From Vibrio sp. UBA2441 (lineage in GTDB: Bacteria > Pseudomonadota > Gammaproteobacteria > Enterobacterales > Vibrionaceae): a DNA stretch of 64,000 nt. The notes under the pieces are model-generated. The model was not told the DNA's origin and did no database searches. It saw nothing but the letters and a program-made list of their open reading frames with translations. This document shows positions 57,036 to 64,000 of this stretch, in pieces; position 1 is the stretch's first letter, and every line of letters begins with the position of its first letter. A program made the position numbers and the translations under genes. Where the stretch lies: NCBI GenBank assembly GCA_002342685.1, contig DDQN01000059.1, positions 22,992-86,991 of the forward strand, read 5' to 3'.

Positions 57036-58472
57036 TTAACGAAGAAAGATCCTTATTAGTTGTTTCTGTATCCAGCCACCATAGGGAGGATGAATTAATT
57101 TTCCTGTATTCAGCTTGCCCCGACTTAGCACAGTTTTAGAGTGACTAAAGGTTAAAAACCCCTCTTTACCGTGGTAGTGCCCCATTCCCGAAGGGCCTAT
57201 TCCCCCAAATGGCGCGTCATCAGCGGCAACATGAAAAACAGTTTCATTAATGCATACACCACCAGAATGGGTATTATTCAATACATATTTCTGAATATCT
57301 TTATCAAAACTCATTAAATATAAAGCTAATGGGCGAGGCCGTTGATTAATGTGGCTAATTGCATCTTCGAATAAGTCGTAAGCTATTACGGGTAAAAGTG
57401 GTCCAAATATCTCATCGTGCAGCAATAACATATCATCAGAGGTATCAGTAATGATTTGAGTGGGAATTTTGCGCCCTTCAATATCGATTGCTTCATCGTT
57501 AGCACTTATAACTGTCGCACCTTTGGCTTTGGCATCTTCAAGAACCTGAGTAATACGATCGAACTGACGTTGATTAATAATGCTACTGTAATCTTTGTTG
57601 TTGCTAACCTTGCTATACATGCGAGTGAAAGCGCGTTTATAGGATTGAATAAATGAGTCTATTCTTGTTCTCGGCACCAATACGTAATCAGGTGCGACAC
57701 AAATTTGACCAGCGTTTAGGCATTTACCAAAAATCATGCGTCCAACGGCTGTGTCCATGTCAATATCATTATCTATGATGACGGGAGATTTACCGCCTAA
57801 CTCTAGAGTAACCGGAGTTAGGTTATTAGCTGCGCTGTGCATAACATGACGACCAACGGTTGTTGAGCCAGTGAAAAGTAAGTGGTCAAAAGGCAGCGCT
57901 GAGAATTCGGCGGCCACATCCGCTTCACCTTCGATACAAGTGACATAACTAGCATCAAAAATACTGCTGAGCATGGTATTGATTACAGAATTGGTTTCGG
58001 GTGTGAATTCAGACAGTTTAATCATGGCTCGATTGCCCGCTGCTAATGCCGTGATTAATGGCCCAATAGAGAGCATGACCGGGAAATTCCACGGCGCAAT
58101 GATGCCAACAACACCCAGGGGCTGATAATGTACAGTTACTTTCGCTGGTGCAAGCAGTAATCCGGCGTGACGACGGCTTGGCTTCATCCATTTTTTTAAG
58201 TGTTTAATACTGTAGTTGATGTTATTGATGCAAGGCAAGATTTCCGAGATGATGCTGTCATCACTGGAACGGTTACCATAGTCATTATTTAATGCGTGAA
58301 CTAGTTCGTCTTGATAGGAAAATAAAGCGGCTTTCAATTTTGTTAGATGTTCAATTCTCGTTTTATAAGAAGGAGCAGGCTGAGTAAGGAAACCACTACG
58401 CTGTTTATTTAAGATCTGAGAAAGAGGCAGTACATCTTGATTCTCGATAGCTATGTTTAATATTGAACTCAT
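57036..58472 (-). CDS. Aldehyde dehydrogenase, coniferyl-aldehyde-dehydrogenase type
   Basis: This 478-residue NAD(P)-dependent aldehyde dehydrogenase oxidises an aldehyde to a carboxylate. Seen motifs are IIAPWNFPVMLSIGPL, LFTGSTTVGRHV, VTLELGGKSP (catalytic Glu) and NAGQICVAPDY (catalytic Cys). The short form and HxxW-like N-terminus resemble CALDH-type enzymes acting on aromatic or long-chain aldehydes; the real substrate is unknown. I chose the ATG at 58472, with AGGTGG about 8 bases upstream; the longer frame from 58541 would run through a palindromic operator. Confidence 0.9.
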   Translation of the reverse strand: MSSILNIAIENQDVLPLSQILNKQRSGFLTQPAPSYKTRIEHLTKLKAALFSYQDELVHALNNDYGNRSSDDSIISEILPCINNINYSIKHLKKWMKPSRRHAGLLLAPAKVTVHYQPLGVVGIIAPWNFPVMLSIGPLITALAAGNRAMIKLSEFTPETNSVINTMLSSIFDASYVTCIEGEADVAAEFSALPFDHLLFTGSTTVGRHVMHSAANNLTPVTLELGGKSPVIIDNDIDMDTAVGRMIFGKCLNAGQICVAPDYVLVPRTRIDSFIQSYKRAFTRMYSKVSNNKDYSSIINQRQFDRITQVLEDAKAKGATVISANDEAIDIEGRKIPTQIITDTSDDMLLLHDEIFGPLLPVIAYDLFEDAISHINQRPRPLALYLMSFDKDIQKYVLNNTHSGGVCINETVFHVAADDAPFGGIGPSGMGHYHGKEGFLTFSHSKTVLSRGKLNTGKLIHPPYGGWIQKQLIRIFLR

Positions 58473-58488
58473 GGGAAGTGCCACCTCT

Positions 58489-58514
58489 ATCATTAGACTA
58501 ATTAGTCTAATGAT
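58489..58514. promoter_or_regulatory. Perfect 26-bp palindrome upstream of the aldehyde dehydrogenase
   Basis: The 26 bases from 58489 to 58514 equal their own reverse complement (core TTAGACTAATTAGTCTAA). It ends 17 bases before the dehydrogenase start and probably binds a dimeric repressor, for example of the TetR or MarR type. No such regulator gene is in the vicinity. Confidence 0.7.
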
Positions 58515-58758
58515 ACTAAGTAGCCTTGTCTGAAAGGTCAAATGCCGATTAAAGTAAATCTGAGCGCAATGAACTCAAACACATGGGCTAAATGACACGT
58601 TATCCATTGATAGGAAATACATTAAGTCTAAATGTATTGTTTGAATCTTAACCTTTGCCAAACAAGGATAAAATAATTTAAAATAAGGAAATTAGTAAAT
58701 ACTAAAGTAGTTAAGCCTGCCTATTTTAAAGCAGCGAATTATATTGGATTAGTCACTT

Positions 58759-59607
58759 ATGATAGAACAGTTAATACTTAACTTGAGTAATATGGCGTTG
58801 AAAAAAGTTAAGTATTGTATTCTTATTGTTTTGTTTTCTTCATTAAGTTATGCAGAACCTGTCAAAATAGAATTAATTACAGAAGAGTTTCCCCCTCTTC
58901 ATGTGCAGGTAGATGGGAATCCGAAGGGCTATGTGGTGGATTTTGTCAAAAAACTAGTTGATGATGCTAATAAAGAAGTGCCTATGGCAATTGACGCTGT
59001 GCATTTCGTCCCCTGGAAACGAGCCATGAGAATGAGTAAGAATAGAGCCAATTCCCTCTTTTTTTCTATCTCAAGAACACCCGCCAGAGAAGAACAATAT
59101 CACTGGATAGGTAAAGTTTCTCCTTATGAAGTCATGCTCTATAAACATGTAAGCGGTCCCAAAAACACCCCTGCTCATCTTGAGGAATTAAAAGACTACA
59201 AAATTGGTTGTCAGGCAGGAAGCTCGTTTGAAGAGTACGTCAGTGATAAAGGGTTAAACCTGAAGACGGTGACATACGGCAGACGAGCGATTAAGTTATT
59301 GCGTGCCAAGCGTATAGATTTTGCTCCATTAGTCTCATCGAGTTATTTCTATCGAATTGAACAATATGGCTTCAATCCCAACGAATTTCTGCCTGTTATT
59401 CGTATCGATGATTTATCAAAAGACCTCTGGTTGGTTACCAGTATAATGACCTCACCAAAGGTGGTTGAAGCTTTAAAGAACAGCTATCAACAGTTAAAAG
59501 AGCAAGGGACATTGCAGAAGTTAATTACGGATTATCAACCCTATAGTGAAGTCATGATTGAATATCGTGACCAAAAGCAGCAAGAGCTACTCAAGCTAAG
59601 TCATTAA
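58759..59607 (+). CDS. Orphan periplasmic solute-binding protein, amino-acid (SBP_bac_3) type
   Basis: This protein of about 280 residues has a Sec signal peptide (ALKKVKYCILIVLFSSLSYA) and a periplasmic two-lobed fold: LITEEFPPLHVQVDGNPKGYVVDFVKKLVDDAN at the start and WLVTSIMTSPKVVEALKNSYQQLKEQGTLQKLITDY at the end. Such family 3 proteins bind amino acids or organic ions. No permease or ATPase is encoded nearby, so it is an orphan receptor or part of another system. The start could also be the ATG at 58792, which gives a cleaner signal peptide; ribosome sites are weak at both. Confidence 0.78.
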   Translation: MIEQLILNLSNMALKKVKYCILIVLFSSLSYAEPVKIELITEEFPPLHVQVDGNPKGYVVDFVKKLVDDANKEVPMAIDAVHFVPWKRAMRMSKNRANSLFFSISRTPAREEQYHWIGKVSPYEVMLYKHVSGPKNTPAHLEELKDYKIGCQAGSSFEEYVSDKGLNLKTVTYGRRAIKLLRAKRIDFAPLVSSSYFYRIEQYGFNPNEFLPVIRIDDLSKDLWLVTSIMTSPKVVEALKNSYQQLKEQGTLQKLITDYQPYSEVMIEYRDQKQQELLKLSH

Positions 59608-59640
59608 TTTTATCTGACTAATGTATTTACAAACAATGGC

Positions 59641-60753
59641 TTAGCTTTGAAGGATCTTGAGTGGTAGTCCAAGCATGTCATTACCAGTGCCAGCTAAATA
59701 CCAAATAATACCAATTAGACAGACAACGGTGACAAAATACCAACAGGCTGAAAAAATTTGGCCAGATCTATCAAGTGGTAAAAGGTGACTATTGTGACGA
59801 GCTTTCCACTCTAAGATAATGTCGATACTACCTATTAGCAGCATAAATCCAAGCAGGGTTAAATCTAAGGTGTAACTAAGGTAAATGCCAAAAGCAGCAC
59901 CAGTAATACATAGAGATAATCCAACTATTGAGTTCATTGAGAAGCTGATGCTTTTTAATATGTGACCACCATCAAGCGGCAAAATAGGAAGTAAATTAAA
60001 TAGATTAAACAGTGCATTAAAGGCCGCTAAACCGGCAAAAAAATCTGAACCAGTTACCCAGTAAGCAATAATAGAGAGTAACGACATTAACAGGCCAAAG
60101 GATGGTCCCATGATAGATATAACTACATCTTGCCAGCGGGTGTTAATGCGTTCATCACTTAAGGCAAGCCCTCCCATAAAGGGAATAAGGTAAATGCCTT
60201 TGGTTTTCATGCCAAAGTATTTCATGGCGCGAATGTGTCCATATTCATGAAACATCAAACAGGCAATAAGTGCTAAGGCAAATTGTACTGAAAACAGCCA
60301 GGAATATGCAGCCATACTAGCACCCACTAGCACTACTTTAATTACCTTGGCGCTTTTAAGCAGTTTGAAACCTAATGAGGCGAGTCCAATTACACTAATT
60401 TTATTTTGTTTTTCTATAGGAGTAACGGGAGTTTGTCGCTCGATGTCTTTACTATCGCGGTTGCCTTGGATTAATGGTTCATTGTTAACAAATAGTTGAT
60501 AATTTACAGAAAATGGCTGCCAAGTTAAATCGGTGATTAAGCGTACTGTTATGGTTTGAACTGGCGCTGTTTCTGTTGCACTTTCTGACGTTTGTGCTTT
60601 TAGTTCAAATTGATGTTCAATAATACCTTGGTATTCGGTGGATGCTGGGATAACGGAGACTAAGTTATTATCCCAAAAAAGTTGCTGCCAACCAGCCATA
60701 GAACCTTCAAGACGAAGCGGCTTACCTAAACAATCGATATTTAATAATTCCAA
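59641..60753 (-). CDS. M50-family (site-2-type) membrane zinc metalloprotease
   Basis: This 370-residue protein has a soluble N-terminal part (about 1-120) and at least five hydrophobic helices. The zinc site is HEYGH (His169, Glu170, His173) with the second motif LPLDGGH (Asp261) in a later helix, as in site-2 proteases. It probably cuts substrates in the membrane. The long N-terminal domain is not recognised; family members with extra domains often regulate stress or sigma factor release. No partner gene is seen beside it. Confidence 0.85.
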   Translation of the reverse strand: MELLNIDCLGKPLRLEGSMAGWQQLFWDNNLVSVIPASTEYQGIIEHQFELKAQTSESATETAPVQTITVRLITDLTWQPFSVNYQLFVNNEPLIQGNRDSKDIERQTPVTPIEKQNKISVIGLASLGFKLLKSAKVIKVVLVGASMAAYSWLFSVQFALALIACLMFHEYGHIRAMKYFGMKTKGIYLIPFMGGLALSDERINTRWQDVVISIMGPSFGLLMSLLSIIAYWVTGSDFFAGLAAFNALFNLFNLLPILPLDGGHILKSISFSMNSIVGLSLCITGAAFGIYLSYTLDLTLLGFMLLIGSIDIILEWKARHNSHLLPLDRSGQIFSACWYFVTVVCLIGIIWYLAGTGNDMLGLPLKILQS

Positions 60754-60984
60754 TGTAATCTCTTTTAATTCTGTTTTATCAAAGTATTAGCAAGCAAGCT
60801 CGACAAATAGCTCTTGAGTTTATTTTCTGACGTCGATAATACCCACAATAGGAAGTATATCTAGTCGTATTTTTTTAGTATTTTTTTAGGGGACACACAC
60901 TTGGAGGAGACAAATCGTATTTCTTAAAGTGCCTGTCCTCAAAGTCTTTCTTAAAGTGCCTTAGTCTTAAGATAATACGCCTGC
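60754..60984. other. Gap with a GGACACAC repeat between the M50 protease and the AstE-type gene
   Basis: This 231-bp gap holds two near-identical GTATTTTTTTA units (about 60867-60889), a GGACACACACTTGGAGGA copy at 60891-60908 and a T-rich, imperfectly repeated stretch (TTTCTTAAAGTGCC twice, near 60921 and 60948). No gene was seen. Confidence 0.6.
60891..60908 (+). repeat. GGACACAC repeat, copy 1 (downstream of the AstE-type gene)
   Basis: GGACACACACTTGGAGGA matches the copy at 62066-62083 at 15 of 18 positions, in the same orientation. Together they bracket the AstE-type gene. Confidence 0.7.
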
Positions 60985-61983
60985 CTAGCGTATCAATCTT
61001 ACCACCAACGAACCTGGGGCCCGGACTGACTCTACATTGTGACTTATAACCGTACCATTGATAGGCGCAGAATAGGTTTCAACTTCATCACCAAAGCTAT
61101 TGTATTGTGTGGCTAAGACCTGACCTTCGACAACAGCAACCATTAGTTCAACATGACAAATAACGAAACCACCTTGTTTCGCTCGTACACTGATAACCTC
61201 TTTGCCCTCAACACATAACGTTTCATTGGGTTCAACGGTTCCGGCTATCATGTCATACGATTTAAGAACATTTAATAGCCCCTTGGTTGCTCGATTAATC
61301 ATCTCCAGATCGGTATAGCGTCCAATACCCACTTCAATGGTAATAGATGGGATATCAGCTCGATTGTAGACTGTTTCCAGTATGCCCGGATCGCCGGGAT
61401 CATTAAGAATTACATCAGGATTAATAAGCCTCGCCATGCGAATCGAATCTTCAAGTCTATAGTCAGCAAAGGCATAAAGTGGATAGGCTGAGCCACTTGT
61501 TTGAGAGTGGAGATCGATAGCCAAATCCGCATTGGGTTTAAGTAGGTTCTCCCACAGACTATTAGCATAACGGCTAGCATCATCTCCAGTTGGGCTACCG
61601 GGAAATACGCGATTTAAATTGGCAGATGAGCTATCTGGAGCGGCAGAGTGGAAGTCTCGGCTATGACGAGCGATACCAGACAAGTTTACCGTTGGTACTA
61701 TGGTCACGGTACCAGCGATCTCTATATCGACCAAAGCTCTTGCTAACTGTTGTGCGGTTAAAATGCCGTTTTGCTCATCACCATGAACGCCAGCAGTAAT
61801 CATTATCCGTTTCCCCGGCTTTTTACCTTTGAATACTCTAACAGCTAGGGTTTGTGGGTGACCAATGGCATCGGTAGCCACTGCGAACCAGAATTTATGC
61901 TCACCAGCAGCAAGAGCATTAACATTTAGCGCTTTAATTGTGGGGTACATAGGGACAATACATTCGTTGAAAGAACTGGACAT
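60985..61983 (-). CDS. AstE/AspA-family zinc hydrolase (succinylglutamate desuccinylase/aspartoacylase-like)
   Basis: This 332-residue protein has the zinc-peptidase pattern of the M14-like AstE/AspA group: AGVHGDEQNG (His67, Glu70), DLHSQTSG (His159) and the catalytic TIEVG (Glu217). A C-terminal beta domain (about 235-330) follows. It should remove an acyl group from an amino acid or related amide; the substrate is not determinable here. No ast genes are adjacent. It is framed by direct repeats of GGACACAC type, suggesting it may have moved with, or been captured near, the transposase next to it. Confidence 0.82.
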   Translation of the reverse strand: MSSSFNECIVPMYPTIKALNVNALAAGEHKFWFAVATDAIGHPQTLAVRVFKGKKPGKRIMITAGVHGDEQNGILTAQQLARALVDIEIAGTVTIVPTVNLSGIARHSRDFHSAAPDSSSANLNRVFPGSPTGDDASRYANSLWENLLKPNADLAIDLHSQTSGSAYPLYAFADYRLEDSIRMARLINPDVILNDPGDPGILETVYNRADIPSITIEVGIGRYTDLEMINRATKGLLNVLKSYDMIAGTVEPNETLCVEGKEVISVRAKQGGFVICHVELMVAVVEGQVLATQYNSFGDEVETYSAPINGTVISHNVESVRAPGSLVVRLIR

Positions 61984-62040
61984 TTACCTCTCCATAGCTA
62001 AAACGTGCAGCAAACAATGTTAACCTAATTGTTACAGTTG

Positions 62041-62064
62041 TGCTTTTTTAAATGCTTTTTTAAA
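62041..62064 (+). repeat. 12-bp tandem repeat next to the GGACACAC repeat
   Basis: TGCTTTTTTAAA occurs twice (62041-62052 and 62053-62064), directly followed by the GGACACAC copy at 62066. A comparable T-rich tandem precedes the copy at 60891. Confidence 0.6.
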
Positions 62065-62065
62065 T

Positions 62066-63372
62066 GGACACACGCTTAAAGGATAAGAGCAAACAAGAGA
62101 CTAATGGAACTCATTAAAAGGTCGTTTTTACTAAAGACACGTGAAATCTAATGCTCATTTAAAAGGGAACTGCCTGAAATGCGAGCTGAACTTGCTCTAA
62201 TATTGAGCGGGAGAAATGAGTGCTCGCTTGCAATGGCAAGTTGGAAGTGTTGTTAAGTAAGGCGGTTAAAACAGCTTATGTATCTAGCCGGAAGAGATTA
62301 ATTCTCGACTTCTGTAAATGTTGTTTCGTTATCTTGGCGTGACAATAACAGCCAACGGCAGTCGCTCTACTTCTTTCAAGTCGAGTGCAGGCTTTAAGCC
62401 ATGTGGTTTGAGAGACACTCAGCCTTTGTAAAATGGCGGGTGTTGAGTTATCCAGTGACGCTTTATTTTCTCGGAATTGACGAGCACTCCAATCGACCAG
62501 TTCAATATAATCCATCAATCTAAAAGGAATGCCTTGGATGATTTGATTGGTAGGGTTACCAACAAATGGAAACAAGAATGGAGCGGTTTCTTGCTGCTTA
62601 GATAATGCTTTCAATCTGGCCTGAATAGAGGTGAAGTCAGATGTTTCAGGCGTATCTGCAATGCCCGCTCTCATAGGGTTTAAGTCGACATAAGTCATGG
62701 CTGCCGCTAGGGCTTGTTCATCTAAAAGCGCTTGGCTTTTAAAGCGGCTCTCCCAAAAGTGGCCTTTACAGTTATCTTCGATGTTTGCTTGAAGGGCGAT
62801 ACCAAAATTGAGTTCTTTCATAAACCAGCTTAAATTCCATAAGCGAGAGCGCCACGAGTCGATGATGGAAAGGCAAGCTTCTTCTTCCGCTTCGCAGGTC
62901 AGTTGCTTTGAAAGCCAGCGTTGTATTAGTACAGGTAGTTTGTGGTTAAGTTGCCAACGTTCAATGACTTGCTGATTAGAAAGAGAGAGTGCTTTATCAC
63001 GATTGATGTGAAGTACTAAATGATAGTGGTTACTCATAATGGCGTAAGCACAAATGTCGACACAATAAACTTGAGATAATGATTGAATTTTGTGCTCAAT
63101 CCACTCTCTTCGATGTTCAAAACTTTGCTGAGTTTGTGGGTCAATGCCACAAAGAAAGCTACGACGAACACAGCGAGAAACACAATGATAATAAGGCGTT
63201 GACTCAATAGAAACCAACTGTTTCCTTGCAGTAGTCATAGGCATGGCATATCGATGAATAAAGAGTAGGAATAGAATAACGAGTTAAACAAATCCAGTTG
63301 GGTAAATCGTATAAATTTGCGATTGATTTGTCATAAGTTCATACTTTATCTACTACTTTACGGTGTGTGTCC
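62066..63372. mobile_element. Putative RAYT-type mobile unit bounded by GGACACAC / GTGTGTCC inverted ends
   Basis: A GGACACAC copy at 62066 and its inverse GTGTGTCC at 63365-63372 enclose the Y1 transposase gene and nothing else. The right end, read on the minus strand (GGACACACACCGTAAAG), resembles the left end (GGACACACGCTTAAAGG). These could be the transposase recognition ends. A third inverse copy at 63427-63434 lies beyond. Boundaries are inferred from the repeats. Confidence 0.5.
62276..63244 (-). CDS. REP-associated Y1 (HUH) transposase
   Basis: This 322-residue protein begins with TPYYHCVSRCVRRSFLCG and has the HUH pair in MSNHYHLVLHI (His73, His75). The typical MTYVDLNPMRAGI segment follows, with a Tyr that fits the single catalytic tyrosine of Y1 transposases. 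This is the RAYT pattern (relatives of IS200/IS605 transposases tied to REP sequences). The frame is intact, so the gene may be active. It lies between GGACACAC-type repeats. Confidence 0.9.
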   Translation of the reverse strand: MPMTTARKQLVSIESTPYYHCVSRCVRRSFLCGIDPQTQQSFEHRREWIEHKIQSLSQVYCVDICAYAIMSNHYHLVLHINRDKALSLSNQQVIERWQLNHKLPVLIQRWLSKQLTCEAEEEACLSIIDSWRSRLWNLSWFMKELNFGIALQANIEDNCKGHFWESRFKSQALLDEQALAAAMTYVDLNPMRAGIADTPETSDFTSIQARLKALSKQQETAPFLFPFVGNPTNQIIQGIPFRLMDYIELVDWSARQFRENKASLDNSTPAILQRLSVSQTTWLKACTRLERSRATAVGCYCHAKITKQHLQKSRINLFRLDT

Positions 63373-63539
63373 TTTGAGTTCTTGTGCTTTGAGTTCTTAG
63401 TTCTCTTTGAGTTACTGGTAAGTAGTGTGTGTCCTGTAAATATGCTTCTGTAAATATGCTTGTAAATACTGCTGTAAGTAAGGCGTCCTGTAAGTAGTGC
63501 AAGTTGTTTTTTATTGAGTTGATACAGTAAGGAAAAATA
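63245..63539. repeat. Degenerate repeat region between the RAYT gene and the Nudix gene
   Basis: This gap contains GTGTGTGTCC twice (63363 and 63425), a run of TTTGAGTT-type units (about 63373-63414) and then variants of TGTAAATATGCT and GTAAGTA (63435-63500). The repeats look like products of slippage or decayed REP units. No gene was seen. Confidence 0.65.
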
Positions 63540-63932
63540 ATGGAAGTTAATGAGTGCGTATCATTCTTGATAATTAAAGACAGTCAGATCCTCCTAGAAA
63601 AACGTTCAGAATCAAAAGTGTCAGATCCTGGCTTGACGAATATTCCCGGAGGCCATATGGAGTTAGGTGAAAATCAAACTGAAACCTTATTCCGGGAACT
63701 CAATGAAGAGTTAACCATTGCACCAACTTCATTTAAGTATCTTTGTTCTTTATATCACCCTACAAGTGAATTACAGCTGATTCACTACTATGTTGTCTCT
63801 TCTTGGACTGGGAGCATTAAAGCAGTAGAAGCGGAAGAAGTTAATTGGTATGAGATCGATAAAGCTCCGATGGGAATTGAAGCAGATAAAGTAGCGTTAT
63901 CTGAATACTTACGATTACGTGATTGTATTTAG
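63540..63932 (+). CDS. Nudix hydrolase
   Basis: This 130-residue protein has a clear Nudix box GHMELGENQTETLFRELNEE (Gly38 to Glu57): Gx5Ex7REUxEE. The usual Gly near the end is Thr59. It would hydrolyse a nucleoside diphosphate linked to another moiety; the substrate cannot be told. Upstream is a short repeat-rich gap, and AAGGAAAA precedes the ATG. Confidence 0.88.
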   Translation: MEVNECVSFLIIKDSQILLEKRSESKVSDPGLTNIPGGHMELGENQTETLFRELNEELTIAPTSFKYLCSLYHPTSELQLIHYYVVSSWTGSIKAVEAEEVNWYEIDKAPMGIEADKVALSEYLRLRDCI

Positions 63933-63978
63933 TGAGTGGTAGTGATTTGGCATGGGAACTTAGTTAGAACTGCCTTTC

Positions 63979-63987
63979 GTCTGACCC
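63979..63987 (+). repeat. Half-copy of the GGGGTCTGACCCC palindrome at the window end
   Basis: GTCTGACCC followed by TGTAAATA matches one half of the palindromes at 40079 and 45886. A full copy may extend past the window. Confidence 0.4.
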
Positions 63988-64000
63988 TGTAAATAATTCT

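Overview
The window looks like a chromosomal segment of a marine gammaproteobacterium, most likely in or near the Vibrionaceae (Vibrio, Photobacterium or Enterovibrio type). The main reason is a complete omega-3 polyunsaturated fatty acid (PUFA) synthase locus. Supporting evidence is a TorC/TorA trimethylamine-N-oxide respiratory pair, a TRAP transporter, an NsrR/NnrS nitric-oxide module and a Y1 REP-associated transposase. The species assignment is inference. No rRNA, tRNA, CRISPR array or prophage was seen.

Layout. 1-5054 (minus) is the N-terminal 1684 codons of a giant secreted protein built of DUF11-type repeats; it runs off the left edge. 5489-24874 is the PUFA locus: an Orf6-type hotdog thioesterase, pfaE on the opposite strand, then pfaA, pfaB, pfaC and pfaD, tightly spaced on the plus strand. 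PfaA carries five tandem acyl carrier domains, PfaB an acyltransferase, PfaC two ketosynthase-type and two FabA-like dehydratase domains, PfaD the enoyl reductase, and PfaE the phosphopantetheinyl transferase that would activate the carrier domains. 24967-26123 (minus) holds a YhcH-type sugar protein and a YgjV-type membrane protein. 26542-31197 is a uronate module: kduI, a three-gene TRAP transporter and an IclR/KdgR-like regulator, with a KdgR-like operator in front.

31453-39275 is a caa3-type cytochrome c oxidase operon (coxB, coxA, ctaG, coxC, SURF1, a CxxxC protein, ctaA, ctaB). It is interrupted by a small DUF2909 gene on the other strand whose start codon overlaps that of SURF1. 39375-45848 is the histidine-utilisation set hutC-I-G-U-H, with HutC-type operators before hutC and hutI. 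45906-48311 (minus) encodes an OlsF-like ornithine-lipid acyltransferase and a PilZ protein. 49072-52626 is torC-torA, followed by a chemoreceptor on the minus strand.

54516-56375 (minus) is nsrR-nnrS plus a 26-residue CCxxC protein, behind a good NsrR operator and closed by a strong terminator. The right end contains a 58-residue membrane microprotein, an aldehyde dehydrogenase preceded by a perfect 26-bp palindrome, an orphan solute-binding protein, an M50 membrane protease and an AstE/AspA-type zinc hydrolase. It ends with a Y1 (RAYT) transposase lying between GGACACAC-type repeats and a Nudix hydrolase.

The least explained items are the 26-residue Cys protein in the NO operon, the 58-residue microprotein, the GGACACAC repeats around the transposase and the neighbouring zinc hydrolase, and the giant DUF11 protein. 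All positions and motifs were read by eye from the sequence; no database search was possible.
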